Origin: Ceratobasidium sp. AG-K
Taxonomy: Eukaryota; Basidiomycota; Agaricomycetes; Cantharellales; Ceratobasidiaceae
Direction of reading: 5' to 3'
NCBI GenBank assembly: GCA_037039685.1
Contig: JAWNGF010000004.1
Location: 3,472,001 to 3,536,000 of the forward strand
Length of the DNA: 64,000 nt
Position numbers and translations under genes: made by a program. The notes below the pieces were generated by a model. The model made no database searches and was not told where the DNA came from. It saw only the letters and a list, made by a program, of their open reading frames with translations. Below, one piece after another: positions 35,865 through 48,836 of the stretch (positions are counted from its first letter, which is position 1; every line of letters starts with the position of its first letter).

Positions 35865-36414
35865 AAGGAGTTACAAGTGAGACAGGCATCAAATGAAACG
35901 GCAAATGATTGGGTGTATTATGAGTCCTCAATTAATTAAATTAAGGGTTACACCAAACAATGGTTGGCGGAGAAGTTGAGTAATAAATGATCCTGTCTCG
36001 GTTTCGCTTGTCCGGCTGAGAAACCAAAATGTACTTTGTCTTTATCGGGCTGGCTTTCGCGTTCGGCAAACGGGTCAGCTGGGTATTTCCCGATGGTCAA
36101 CTCGGGAGCTTGACCCTTGAGCCGAAAGCCGATAGATAGGTCACGAAACCGACTGGGTCAGCCCTGGGTCAGCCCGCCTTCTTTTCCCTTCTACATGAGG
36201 CGCTTGGGTTCTAGTAAGCTTAGTTTGACTGGCCTTTGGTGGGATCTGTGGCAACCCCGGTTTCTCGCAGGCATCTTCTGTCAACAATACGCTTGGTGGG
36301 CAGCTATAAACAGCCACGCCCAGGTTTGCAAGCGAAATATCCGTGTTCCCCACTCATAACCAGATTTTCGTGTCGCCAGCATCCATCCTAGACTATATTT
36401 TGCACCCAGAAAAC
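35865..36414. other. Intergenic, no supported gene
   Basis: A pair of antiparallel frames at 36117-36359 is likely chance. Nothing recognised. Confidence 0.4.
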
Positions 36415-37903
36415 ATGTCTTTGGATTCAGTTGCGGCCAAGGATGCAATCAGTTCACAGGGCATGACTATAGCCGGGTTTACGATGCTTATGTATGACTA
36501 TTGTGAGTTACGCCACTTAGTTACTAGCGGTCTAGGCACGCTAAGTCGTCTCGCTTAGTTCTAACAGTGTCCACCGAAAGAAGGTTAGTTTGGCCCGCGA
36601 AGGTGAATTGAGGGTGATTTACTTGAGCGAAAGCAGCTAACCGCAGTGTAATTACATTTATTAGATGAGCGTCATCAAGTCTACATTTCTGTTAAATCGC
36701 TACGTGTGCCCAATCCTGTTAGGCTTGGTTACCCATGGTAGGCACTTAGCCCAAAGTTGTTTATGTCACTCTCAGACCAATTGCTTTAAGTTAACTCTGG
36801 TCGCATAACCTGGCTGAACGATGATGTGAGTCTCCAAATCGTTATGCCTACCACGCATACATAGGCTGATATCGGTTGCAATTGTAGTTGTAAGCGCATG
36901 TGTTTGAGTTTGTGTGCTACATCTACTCATACTGTTCATGGATCCCCAAGCTGTCAGAAAATGGTTCTGATTGTCTCTGTAGTCGAGCCCTTCTTCCTGG
37001 TTATCAGTACATGTGAGAAGCCACCATTGTGTAGACTGTGCTCAAACTAATCAAACCATCAGTCATAATATGTACTAGGGTTTATGCAATATGGGGAACT
37101 CACCGGACAGCTTTTTGGGTATTATCGACCCTCTGGTTTATTCACCTAGTGGTGAATGTTGTTGTCGTAGCAGTATATACCGTTGTGGGAGGAGGTAAGG
37201 GGTATATTAACATAACACCTGAATGTGCAATCTCACATGTACAGCCGAGGCTCGCTACTTACAGGGATATAACCTGTGCATTATTGAGGCACACTATGGC
37301 TGGATTAGTTTGCTGAATAGCATAATACTTCACACTATTCTTGCTTTCATTTTGATATGGGCTTGGTTTTCCACTCCTAGGTATGTGATTACTTCGCAGA
37401 TGCTCACAAGTTTGACCGTTCCACTGCAGGGATGACAAAACACGTTCTCGCAGCTCATCGTCCGCGATGGATGTCTCTGCTATGCGGCAATATTGATTTC
37501 CCTTCTTTTCGCATTGCTCGTGGGGTTGTTTGCTCGGGTGGGTACTTGCGTAGCCTTGGTTCGGCTTGGAGTAGGTGCTGACCACGCCCGGGCACGTAGT
37601 CATCCTTGTCATCACTCCCGTTTTATTTTATATGGGCAACCACATCAACATGCATTTCTCGTCTTCTCTTGGCAACCAAAGACGTTCAAGGTCCCGAGGA
37701 ATGGGGTCAAATGGTCCGGATCGTCGTTCCTGATATCGAACTTGCACGTCCCAATCAGTATCATCTCAGGCGGGTCTCCCAATCTAGTAGCCATACTACT
37801 ATGGAGGGAAAACATGTTTTGGCCTCGACCTGTCACATTGATGTGCATTCTGAACAAGAGCACCGCAGCTGACCCGGAGTTTCACAATTGTTTAAGAATT
37901 TAG
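36415..37903 (+). CDS. DUF6533-like multi-pass membrane protein
   Basis: The start MSLDSVAAKDAISSQG is followed by a hydrophobic helix with the block YDY-L-STERRLVWPAK, which joins over two introns to MSVIKSTFLLNRYVCPILLG. This order (YDxLLTL, E-R-x-WP-K, FLLNRY) is the agaricomycete DUF6533 signature. Later exons contain further hydrophobic spans (ICTRVYAIWGTHRTAFWVL, FIHLVVNVVVVAVYTVV, LHTILAFILIWAWFS, LISLLFALLVGLFAR). About six or seven membrane helices are likely. Function unknown. The 3' exons are hard to chain, so the end at 37903 is a guess and a frame break in the 3' half cannot be excluded. Confidence 0.6.
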
Positions 37904-38404
37904 TGCATTGTGTAGATGTGATTTGATATTTAGAGCTACTATATGATATATAATATGGCGTTAGTGTTGGCTACGGGCACGGTGGTTAGACAAGGCGAGC
38001 ATATACATGACCCCGAACCTGGAAATGGCATGGTGGCTCACTTGGACAAAATTGGTGCGATCAGGGGTGTGGGTGCTGGGCTTAGTTGTGAATGCGAAAG
38101 TACAACCCCACAACCTGAGGACTGATTGAAACTGACTAGAACCGACTTAGTGAACAAATAGTAATAATATGCTTTCGTAGAATCCTGCTGTGGACATATG
38201 CATGAATGCCTCGAGAAGCACTAGCCCCGGCACGAATGTTTACGATGGGCCCATTGCTGAATTAGGGGGGTCATGTTGTAATTCACAGCCGGGAATATAC
38301 GGGTGGGGAATGTCCTATAAAACGTCACGATTAACATTCGAGATAAGTTAAACGTAGTATCACAGCATGGATCACTCAAAATAGTAGAGGGCATTCGAAG
38401 GATC
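37904..38404. other. Intergenic, no supported gene
   Basis: Probably the joined 3' regions of the convergent DUF6533-like and lipase genes. No gene supported. Confidence 0.4.
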
Positions 38405-40637
38405 TCAATCCTCGATTGTCTTACCTCGACTATCAACGCTAATCTTCTTCACGGGTTTCGGGCCCACTACTCGTTTCTTTGGCAAGCTCCTTTCCGGCGA
38501 CATGCCTTGAATGCTTTCTGGTTCCTTGACGAGCTGTGCGCCGGGGTCAAGAACTCCTGGAGACTCGCGTTCCTGCCCTTCAACGACTTCAGCCAAGTGG
38601 TTGGCTACTCCGAGGTAGAATGTGGCTGGACGGAAGTTCGCTTCGCCGCCCATCCATTCAGTGATAGTGTTCCGAGCTTGATTGACCCATCCGACGAGTT
38701 CCAGATGGTTGACTCCGTCCAGGGTACCAAGGTAAGTTCCCCCTAGTGCATATATGCTTAGTTTATGTGACGCGAACGCCGTTAGTGGTACTCACAGCGA
38801 GCTGATTTGACGGAAACCAAGCCATCGTTCGGGCCTTCTTTCTGTAAAATAATCTTGTGCGAGAAGCTTTCCGCGATTCAATAAAAAGTCGGCTCATTTA
38901 GGTTTTAGCAACTCACCCAAAACCTAGTGCGTCGAAAACTCCTGGCTCGAATTTCGAACCCCAGCTAAAGTAATGCACATCTGGGTCATCTGGAGTCTCT
39001 TCATTGAACTTTCGCATGCTTTCTAAGGTTAGCGATTCGAATGCTTTGCCGTCTCCGCCGCCAATTGGTAGTTTTTCCATCATGGAAACGAAACCCGGAA
39101 TATTCTGACCTAGACAAAACCGGGTTAGAGCTATCAATGGTTTGGTAAAATGGCACTTACGCCCCAGCGTAGACAAAAAGTAATCTGCGAATGCCGAGCC
39201 CCGATGAGGAGTCGCGATCGTAGTGACACTCAAGACCCGAAAGGGAGGCAGCCCTTTGCGTTTGAGCTCTGCAGCCTGTTTGAGCTTGTCCTCTTCATCT
39301 GCTGTGCGCTCAGGCCCCCCTTCACGTCGATACTCCCCCCCTCGCTGGACGGACGAGTCCTTTCCCTCCTCGTCATCGGCATTAGGTTTCCTCTCTCCGT
39401 TCGCTTCTTGCATCAATTGGTGCGCCAGGTACCGGCAATCTAGGCCCCCCATACTGTGTCCAATGAGGTGGACATCACGACCGGGGTAGACTTCAGATAT
39501 CTTCTCCCTCAAGACCACCGCGCGGGCTGGAATAGCCGAGGTGGCAGGAACCCGTGTGACAAGAACGTCGGTACCAGCCGCTGCTAGCACCTCGGAAATT
39601 CCTCGCCAGTGAGGGATAGACAAGGGCGCGAAAGATGGACCAAGGGTAATGGTGTCGAATCCAAAGAGGCCATGGCAGAAGATTATAGGGTTATTGGGGG
39701 TGAGATCTATATAGGTGTGAGTTGGGTACAGCGAGCATACGTGATACTTACACTTGCTACGGAATCCCTCTCTCTCTTGTTCTGCAGTTTCTGCGCGATC
39801 AGACTCATCCAATAGTCGGTCGACATCCTTCTTGTTCTCTCCAAACCACCAGCTACCGAAGCCTTTTCCTTGAGACGCAGTGGTATGTATTGACTCTGAA
39901 CGTTTTAGGGTCCCTCGGAGGCTGTCGATAGAGGACCTAGTCGGGCTAAGGAACGTCGGCGACCTGTTCGGGCTATCTGAACGCCCTGATAAGCCAACAC
40001 CCTGTATTGCCGCAACAGGAGGGTGAAGGGTCGCTTCAGTCTGCGCGGTTGCCCGTGCCGTATCCCGAAATGGCGAAGGGATAGGAGTATGCAAGTAAGC
40101 TTTTGGCGGGATGGACAAAGAGGCAGTGGGCATAGTCGTTCGCGTTAGGGAGTCAAGAATTCGAGGTGTTCTAGATGATAGGAATGAAGGAGGCATGCCG
40201 GTGGATGACGAGGCGGATGATGCTGAAGGGGGACGGTGGTGTAGGGAGGACGTGAGATCTTCCGAGAGCGCGTCCTGTAGTGATTCGATAGCAGCCGGAG
40301 CGTAAGTGGCTTCTACGCGACCCGTTGCTCTTCCGGCGTCGTGTGACGATAGTTTGGATCTGGTCGCTGCAACGTTTGGCACAGAGTCGTTTGGCGAATT
40401 TGGCTGGGGCGTAGTCACGCGAGCAGGTGGCAGCTTTTCAAGTTCGGTAGCCGAAGGTTGTAGTACGACTCGGCGGAGGTCTGATTGAGCGTCAGGATGT
40501 TCCTTCGTTTTGGGGCTATGAGGTGGGGTTTCCGGATTTGAAGTCGAAAGTAAACCACCGAGCCTGTCTGAGAGGGAGACTCGAGGACTTGATTCGGTGG
40601 ACGTGGATGGTTTCGAAGAGGAAGGATGTGAGTCCAT
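38405..40637 (-). CDS. Alpha/beta-hydrolase lipase (triacylglycerol lipase-like)
   Basis: Starts MDSHPSSSKPSTSTESSPRV with a roughly 270-residue Ser/Thr/Pro-rich N-terminal region. The hydrolase domain follows: NPIIFCHGLFGFDTITLG (oxyanion loop), GRDVHLIGHSMGGLDCRYL with the nucleophile Ser, and TTIATPHRGSAFADYFL. A charged insertion (about 55 residues rich in E, R and K) lies between the last two. After introns come NDGLVSVKSARWG with the probable Asp and LDGVNHLELVGW with the His. The C-terminus is charged and ends SRGKTIED. Two introns (near 39680-39725 and 39115-39165) are multiples of three without stops, so they read through in genomic translation. Expected to hydrolyse acylglycerols; no signal peptide, so intracellular. 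Confidence 0.82.
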
Positions 40638-41387
40638 AAAATGAGATATATCTATGTATTACTGTGGATTTTAACGGTATCACTCCATATAGCTTATGGC
40701 AAGCTGACGTTAGTCCAGTGGGAAGGGTTGTACATATGCGTCCATGTGCTCACCCGGTGTAGTAGGAAAGCTGATTGTACTACAAAAACGTCGTCTTCAA
40801 TGAGATATTTAACATAAAATACTAAGGCAAAGCAGAAATCCGAAGTAACAGAGAGGTGATGTCGTGGCTGTTATTAGCCTTTTCCTGATCCAATGGCATC
40901 AAATCTGGACGAATGATTCATGTGATTTTCGTTTGATGCTGGTGTACTCGCACCGTAACCACCATCGCACTTATAATACTGTAAACCTTTAAGCTGTCTG
41001 GCCTGGAAGACGCTAGTCCTACTCTAGCGTACTATGATATTTATAACTTTCTCAAGCCACAATAGACCCTTGGCGGCTCTACCAATCGGGTCTATTGTTG
41101 ACGAACGTTCGACTACCTGAGGCCGTTTTCGTCTTGACACAAACTTCAATCGGGTATCCGAGCCTCCTCTATGTATATTGCAGGGCCTGCTCCACTCTGA
41201 TGTGGGACGGGCCGAAATCAAGCCGTGATGGTATATACTCCTCCTGTGCCTTGACCAGCCAAGGATGGTACAAGGATGCGATTGCTTAGGATGTGATATA
41301 AACAGCAACGTGCCATGATATACGACTCGGCCACGACCACTCCGTCTCACGACCATCTCATCTTCAACTGCCATACTCAGCTGCCAC
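40638..41387. other. Divergent intergenic region, lipase/TPR
   Basis: 750 bp between divergent starts. Only short frames with no features. Presumed promoters of both flanking genes. Confidence 0.4.
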
Positions 41388-42885
41388 TATGAGCTTGTTG
41401 CTTTCCTACGAACCGGAGAACCACCTTGATGCACCCCTTTTCGGTACCGTAGCACTTTCAGAAACTTATGAGGTATGTACCATTAACGTACTTTGCATTG
41501 ATTCGACTGTGAGCTTCGTTCCATTGCTAGGAGGTTGTCGACGCAGCTTGCGATATGTGGAGTAACTACCTGCCACCTCATAACCGCGTTAATGGTCGCC
41601 ACTTAGCCCAGCAGTTCAAGCAGCCGGATGGGAGAGTCGTATGGGCAAGAATATCCAAGTCTCTGTTTCCTAGTATTGTGCGGAACGCGCCCCCAGATGG
41701 CTTCCAGCTGCAACTACAGATAGACAAGAGTTTAGTCGGTTCGTATGACTCCCGCCCCGAGTTCAGCTCGCCTACTATGTTGGGTATGTTTTAACTCCAC
41801 GCATTCTCTGTTCTAGCAACCTAACAATTATTTCCATTAGACACTATTTTACCAGCTTTATCATCTGGATCTGATAGCATAAACTCTCGAGAACACTTTC
41901 CAGCGGGTAAAAGATTCGTACTCCATGCGAGCTCCAGCGTTAATACCTACTCGTAGATGAATCAGAGAGCGCAACTAACAACCTGACGAGGTCTCCAATA
42001 ACCCCAATGACTCCAATAACGCCTGGGCCGTCGTTTGAAGGTTGAATAATGTCTTCGTTAGCGGTTGTACACTAACTTTAGGTGTCCCTAGATGACCCGG
42101 TGATCGAGGCACCGCCCTATCCAAAGGGCCTAGATACATTCCCATACGAGGCAGCTGGAACAAACATGCATTTCAAGGAGGGCCTGGAAGCATTCCTCGC
42201 AGGTCGGTATAATGACGCATGTGCCCAGTTTCAGTTGGCTGCCGACCAATTCCACGAAACGAATAATACGCGACAGGAAGCTGATTGCCTAGTTCGCCTT
42301 GGCATGACTTGCCGACATCTCAAAAACTATGTCGTCGCACGCTCCCATCTCTTGGCCGCCCGAGCGCTCTACGAACGCCTTGGTAGCAATTGCCGCCAGG
42401 AGATGTTTCAGTGCGCTCGTCATCTGGCAAGAATCGAGGAAGACACCGGCAACCTACGAGCGGCCTTGAACGAGTACCGACTCTTGAAGACTGCTACCGA
42501 ACAAGCCGGCTTGCGGACTCAATACGCCTGGTGTTCTTATTACCTCGGTCATATCTACAATAGGATGAAACGCTATGAGGACGCACTTGGTAGCCTGAAG
42601 GACGCAGTCAACGTGTCTAGGGAAATCGGTAATGCGGAGGTTGAAGCCTTCGCGACGGAGGACTGTGGCTATACCGCAGAGCGCCAGGGACACGCAGGGC
42701 TTGCGCTGGGATGTTACCAGGAGGCGCTGAAACTGTTCAAGAATCAAGGCCAAGGGAAGTGGTTGGAGAATGAAGCTCGAGTAAAACGAAGGATAGCTCA
42801 GCTTAGGGGTAAGCCTGAAACCGCCGGATCCAAGAAGTTCTCGTTGGGTTGGACGCTGAAGAGGCAGTCGAGCACGCGCTCCTGA
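41388..42885 (+). CDS. Tetratricopeptide-repeat protein
   Basis: Exon 1 from ATG 41388 (MSLLLSYEPENHLDAPLFG), four exons in total. The N-terminal part is of unknown fold (MWSNYLPPHNRVNGRHLAQQ, then VWARISKSLFPSIV), followed by a Thr/Pro linker. The intron before PVIEAPPYPKG ends at CCCTAG. From about 42160 onwards helical TPR-like pairs repeat: FKEGLEAFLAGRYNDACAQF, ADCLVRLGMTCRHLKNYVVA, AWCSYYLGHIYNRMKRYEDA and CGYTAERQGHAGLALGCYQE, at roughly 40-residue spacing. It ends LKRQSSTRS. TPR arrays bind protein partners; the partner is unknown. It resembles the superhelical TPRs of LGN/tetratricopeptide adaptor proteins only in a general way. Confidence 0.75.
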
Positions 42886-43137
42886 GAATTGCTGGAGCCG
42901 GGCACTGTTATGTCTGGGACGCAATGGACATTTATGACTGCTTTTGTATTATGTGTGTGTTGTGGTGTACCTTATTTTGTGTTGGTGTGCTGTACAAAAC
43001 CCGTTATAGTAGAGGGATACAAATTCATACATTGCAATTGAGCTCGAGGTCACCCCAGAATTAGAGTAAATTAGCGCCCAGGCCAAGGCTCGAATAGAGA
43101 GCGACCACCAGCAAACACCCACCTTTTTTGAAGCACA

Positions 43138-45150
43138 TTGTCTACTTTAAATTCGCCGAACGGAACTTGGGTAGAGTCCTTATTTGAGCTCATGACGGCC
43201 GAACTACGGGATTTGACTTCGAACAATCTCCGGCAATTGTTTTCCAATCACACGGCTCAGATTCCATTGCCGACCAGCTCATTACTCTTGCTACAAGCGC
43301 TTATAGCACATACGCCTCCGCTCTCCAATCGGCCGTACCTGAAGCTTACAGACGTAAAACTACTTGAATCGTTTCTGGTTGAATTTGCTGCGGTTTGGGA
43401 GCATGGCACCGTTGTGCTTGACAACAAGGCAGGGCCGGCACTAATTGCAAACGTGGTGGTTGACGATGCTGCACGAAAAAGGAAGCGGGCTCATAAAGAC
43501 GACGATATCTACCAGGGTGGGTAATATGCGTGTTAATATACATTTTAGCCACGTGAATGTGACTAATCTTTTCCGTAGACGATCATAGTGACGAAGAACC
43601 TGCACCGACCCAAGAGGTTGTAAAGGCTCCAGTCCCCCCAATGGACGCTCTGTACACCCTGCTGCAGAGTGGGACAGCGAAAGGTCGATTGCTAGCCGAA
43701 CAATTTCGTTCCGATGGCCAGTTCAATCCTATTTGTGAACATGTCACCAAGGTAGAGTGTGTCAAGGCGCAGAACAACCCCAATAGTAAGGAACCGGCAC
43801 GACCGTGTGATAAGGTGAGTTGAAAACTCGCGAGTATTGGTATCTTATTGACGTACTCTGTTAGGTTCATTTCCGTCCACTCATTAGGCCACACACCGAC
43901 CCATCTCTTGGACACTGCTCCTACCTCAACACATGTTACTCGGAACCCACCTATGCCCTGTCCCCTGCTCTCACGTCTTCGACTTCCAAATCACGCCCCG
44001 CACAAGGTGTCCAGCTCCCTTCCGGACTGGGTGCTGGCGGCCGCGGAAAAGAAAAGGCACCCTGCCGATACCTGCACTTTGAAGTTGACTATGATCCACC
44101 AGCGGGCTACTCGAACGTGCCAGGACGAGTCGTCACGGCTCCCCTACAACTACCGAAACCTAGGCTCGACCTCAAAGTTGGACTGGGTCCAGGAGGAGGT
44201 GCATCGCTACTTCCGCCGCAATGGATCAACTGCGACGTCCGGCGATTCGACTATAGTGTCCTGGGCAAATTCCACGTTATTATGGCCGACCCGCCGTGGG
44301 ATATCCATATGAGCTTGCCCTACGGGACGATGACGGATGATGAAATGAGGTCCATGCCGATCCCGCAACTTCAGGACGAAGGCCTGCTGTTCCTGTGGGT
44401 GACTGGGCGAGCAATGGAGGTCGGGAGAGAGTGCATGAGAGTCTGGGGGTACGCCGATGCGCCCTAATTGTGGTGAAAAGGTGCTGACTTTGGTAATAGT
44501 TACACTCGTGTGGACGAAGTCGTGTGGCTCAAGACCAATCAGGTTTGCGAATTCTTCCAAGTCCGCCGCACAACTAACAAACTGGTATAGCTCCAACGTG
44601 TCATTCGAACCGGACGAACGGGACACTGGCTCAAGTAAGTAGATCATTGTCCCCCGTAGCAATACCTAATATCTACGCTAGCCACACTAAAGAGCACATG
44701 CTCGTCGGAGTCAAGACCGTCACAGACGACAAGGGCAACCTCGTATGGCCTTCATGGGTCAACCGAGGAATCGACTGCGACGTGATTGTGAGCGAAGTAC
44801 GCGAGACGAGCCGAAAGCCCGACGAGGCGTACGGCATTATCGAGAGAATGTGTCCTGGCGGCCGCAAGATTGGTGAGCCAAGCCAAACGCGTTTGGACGT
44901 ATGCTAAATCCCTGAATTACAGAAATATTCGGCCGGAAACACACACTCGTCCTGGGTACGTTTCGAGTCCAACATGCGATTTACTCAACTCACATTTCGT
45001 CTAGATGGCTCACACTCGGAAACCAGCTTGGCCGAGACCAAATTATCGAAAAGGATCTATTAGAACGCATCAGAGAAAGGTACGCAAACCCGACCTGAAC
45101 TTGAAGTCTAGCTAACTTCGCCCAGATACCCAGAACGGACTACTCAGTGA
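43138..45150 (+). CDS. IME4: mRNA N6-adenosine methyltransferase (METTL3/IME4, MT-A70)
   Basis: Starts [18 protein letters not shown]. The middle holds two CCCH-type zinc-finger-like clusters in the METTL3 arrangement: [43 protein letters not shown] and [13 protein letters not shown]. The MT-A70 catalytic domain follows: [35 protein letters not shown] with the DPPW motif, [49 protein letters not shown] and GGRKIEIFGRKHNTRPGW. The last exon ends YPERTTQ. The enzyme adds m6A to mRNA with a METTL14-type partner, in the nucleus. In yeast IME4 promotes meiosis. All catalytic motifs are intact across the introns. Confidence 0.9.
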
Positions 45151-45231
45151 CACGGACACTAGCTGTACTATTCACAGGGCATATGATTAGTTATCGAGGT
45201 ATCCGAAATAACATAGCTACGAGCTGCATAA

Positions 45232-48200
45232 TCATACATGTACATCCGAAATCCCAAATCGACCACATTTGGACCATAAACTTCTATTTGTGATGGCCTC
45301 TGGCTGCAATTGCAAGTAGGCAACGCCCGCCACCCCAGCCGCAAACAAGAGCCACCAATAACCCCGGAGAAAACGAACGAATACGGGTATAGCGCTATAA
45401 ACGAGCGTAAAAGGAAAGATGAGAACCGAAACGATCGCATAGACATAGCCGTATATGCGCAATCCGTTTTCGACCATAAACTGGATCTGGTTTGAAAATA
45501 GCTCGAGGAGGTGGCGGACCCAGAGCGGGAGCCAACTCGGGAGCCAGGGCATGTCCTCGGTGACGAGCGAACCGAGCAGTTGTTCAATGTGAGAGCACTG
45601 CACGGGGTCAGTTTTAGGTCATTGGTAGGAGATGAACCGTACCTCGGGATACGTCGTGCCTACGCTTCCGGCGACGTGCTCGTACAGTTGCTTGACACTC
45701 TGCCGCTCATCTTCCGTGTGCTCGCAAAACCGGCGGAGGTCGACGATTTGCCGCGAGATGGCGTTGAGGTCATGCTCGAATTCGTGAAGGGCGTCAAACG
45801 CTGCGATGGGCAAGCTTGCGTCGAGGGTCGCGCGGCCAATGTGGTCTACCGTCGTGGGAATCTCTTCCATTCCCTCGAGTTTCTTGGCGAATGTGTAGAG
45901 GGGGCCTAAAGTAGGGGTGATTGGAGACGGGGTGTAGGAGCTACGGTCGTTTTCCGAGAGCTCGGGAGTGAGAATATCGACGACTTTTTGGGGAACGTCC
46001 ATAAACATTTCCCCAAAGACGTCTGCGCCTTGCTTGTGCACGGTATTCAACCGGCCCAAGAGCTGCGTAAAATTGTGCAACCGATGGTCGACGTTTTCCA
46101 GCGTCTCTTGAGCGTCGTCGGCCACACTAACCCCAAGTCAGTCAACCGTCAACAAAGCCAAGACAAGACTCACGCTTGCTTCCTTGCATACTCCTCCTCC
46201 TTCCCCTCCTTCTTCCCACCCTCCTTATCCTTGACCTCGACACGAACCACACGCTTCTCAGTCCGTAGACTCAACCTCCGCACATCAATCGCATCCACCT
46301 CGACGCCCCCATCCGACAACGGCACCGCACCCTTTTCATTCTCCCTCTCGCGCCACGTCTTGCGCTTGCGCTTGATCCGCCCACCCTCTCCATCCGACGC
46401 ACCACCCCGCCGATCCGCATCGCTGGGCGAAACGTCGCTCGACAGCCGCGCGCTCTCGTTTTCGCTCCCACTCGCGAATTCTTTCGAGAGGGGTTGGCGG
46501 CCGTGCCCGTTGCGGCGCATGTTCTTGAGCTTGAGCACCGCTGCGCCGCCAATGATGAAGTTGGCCAGGTTCAGGCGGGACGAGGCGGGTGACATGGACT
46601 TGCCGTCGCCTTGGCCGATGGGTTTGGGATTAAATTCAGCGCCGGGTTTGAGGCCTGGATTACCGGCCGAGATGGAGCGCGAGACAGAGTGGGAACGCGA
46701 GTGCGCTGGGCGGGCTTCTTTGGGGGCCAGCCACGATGCGTTGCCGGGTAGACCCAGCGCCCGTGCTCCAGGATGGGAGAGTTGAGAATTGGATGGCGAG
46801 TTGTTCAAGTAGGCTGGGGGACAGTGTGACGGGGATGGGGGCTCGCTCGCCGTTCCCACCCCGACTGAGCCCTGCCGCGAGCGCGCGCCATCAATGACCG
46901 AGTTGCGACGGGACCCAGCACCGCGGAGAGCTCGACCGACGGCAGCAAAGCGGGAGGTCGAGGCGTCGTCACTCAGTGCGTGGGTGTCGGTCCCCCTCCG
47001 CGCGTACGCAGCATTGACAATAGCTTGGGCCCGAACGTCAGACGTGATCGTTTTCGAGTGGGGGTGGAGGTCCGGCACGAGTGGTTTGACCTGGACGTCC
47101 GAGACGAGACTCTTGGGGTCCGAACCGACCGACTTGAACCCGTCTGAACCAAAACTACCGTCTCCGCGCACGCCCAATTCTTCCAGCGCCATTCGCTCAT
47201 CGCGTTCCTTGGCAACGACGTACCCCTCGACAAACGAGGCGAGAATGTACCAGGCGGACATGCCAGGTGGACCCTGCCCCGTCCCGCCCATCCCAAACTC
47301 TCCCGACCCCTCCGCATGCGCTCGTTCCTCTGCAAACACAGGCTCAAGGTACGGTAGCCAACTGAGCGAATTGGCCTCCGGAAGTGAATCACCCAATGCA
47401 GCCGGGAAGCCATCCCTCGCCCGCCGCTCCGTCTCGTGCTCCCAAGCCTCTCCCGACCGCTCACGCGCAGCCTCGGCGCTCAAACGCGCACGCTGCAAGA
47501 CACCCGAGCGCCACCTAACCACTTCAAGCGGATTGAGTCCGCGGGCCCTGAGCGTGGGCTCCTTGCGAGATTCCACACTCGGGCCGGGACTGGCCCGTTT
47601 GAGCATCGAGCCAGATCCATTGACGGATCGACTCTCGCTTTCGTCGCCCAAACTGGCGTAGAGCATTCCGTAGCGTTTTGCCAGCTGGTCACGGGTCGCG
47701 GCTGCCCGAGCCAGCGTCTTGGCACTCGGCTCGATCACGGGCGAGTCGTGGAAACCTGGGTTGGACGAGGTTGCGCTGACGGAACGGCCGTTGGAGACTC
47801 GGTCGGGTTCGATGCTCCCGGCTGTTGCGCCGGTGTGGGTGGTGAGCATGGTGTTGAATGTTCGGGTGGTTTGGTGTGTGTCTCCCCGCTTGGGCGATGG
47901 ACGGAGCGAGATGGGCGAGGCGAGCTTGTCTCTGTCGTCCTCGTCCTTGTGTTTCTTGCGGGTGCCGAGTCCGAGCATGGCCGTCAGACTGTGTCGTTTG
48001 GCGGCCTTGCTCGTGCGCTTGTCTGTGCCTGAACCTGACGGGACATCCGAGTCTATGCTGGGAAGGAGCGCAGGGTACGATGGCTTGTCGACCTTGATTG
48101 ACGCGGGGGGTTCTGGCTCGGGCAAAGGTTGGGGAGGGGGAGAAGGCGACTGGGCCGAAGAGGGAAGCGCAGGGCCAACGAGCTCATGGCTAACCGCAGA

Positions 48201-48836
48201 CGTATCGCTCTCGACAAAGTGGGAAGTCTCTGGCAGCGAAGAAAGCGCCGGGTGCTCTGTGCGCGCGGGGGCATGGGAGGCGGGTAGCGAATGACGGGGT
48301 CTGTGAGAACGGTGCGGGGGCCGAGCAGGGGATTTGCCCTTGGACGCTGCAGCAAAGCGACGCTCGAGGTCGAGTACGTCGTGGGCGATGCGTGGGTCTG
48401 TATGTGGAAAGATGAGCAGCAGTTCAGGCATGGTGGGAGGAACGGTTGGGGAAAGGCACAATTAAAAGAAGCCTAAAATGAAAATAAAATGGGGAAATCC
48501 ACGCTACTTACCCAACGTCAAACCAGGGGCAGCGTCCAACTCGGCCCGTATTTTTTCTCTTTCCCGCTCCCCGCGTTTGCGTCTAGGTGCTGGGCCGAGT
48601 GGGCTGGGGCCGCTCAAATGCCGTGGGGTGTTGTCGATGGACTGGGTGCGCCGCGAGCCAGCGCGGGGTGGAGTAGCTCGGATTGGAGTAAACAGCGGCG
48701 TCAACGGTGGCGAATCACCGGCACTCTCTCGAGTGTGCATCGTCGCCGGCTGAGCCTTGGGCGTGAGCAAATCCACATTCCCAAACACATCCATCCGAGG
48801 AGTCGAATGAGGAGACGATGCCTCTGCGTCGGCCAT
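45232..48836 (-). CDS. Large uncharacterised protein with C-terminal membrane anchor
   Basis: I join what look like three open stretches into one gene. Exon 1 (48836 down to about 48510) starts MADAEASSPHSTPRMDVFG. The second runs from DPRIAHDVLDLERRFAAAS (acceptor ATACAG) to EEYARKQA. A 47-nt intron near 46120-46170 leads to VADDAQETLENVDHRLHNF. A final intron gives CSHIEQLLGSLVTEDMPW. The long middle is low-complexity and rich in Ser, Arg, Pro and Gly. The C-terminal 250 residues look ordered: helical segments, then two or three hydrophobic spans (YVYAIVSVLIFPFTLVY, WWLLFAAGVAGVAYL). No family recognised. A membrane tether with a disordered cytosolic region is the likely topology. Splitting into two genes is possible. 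Confidence 0.6.
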
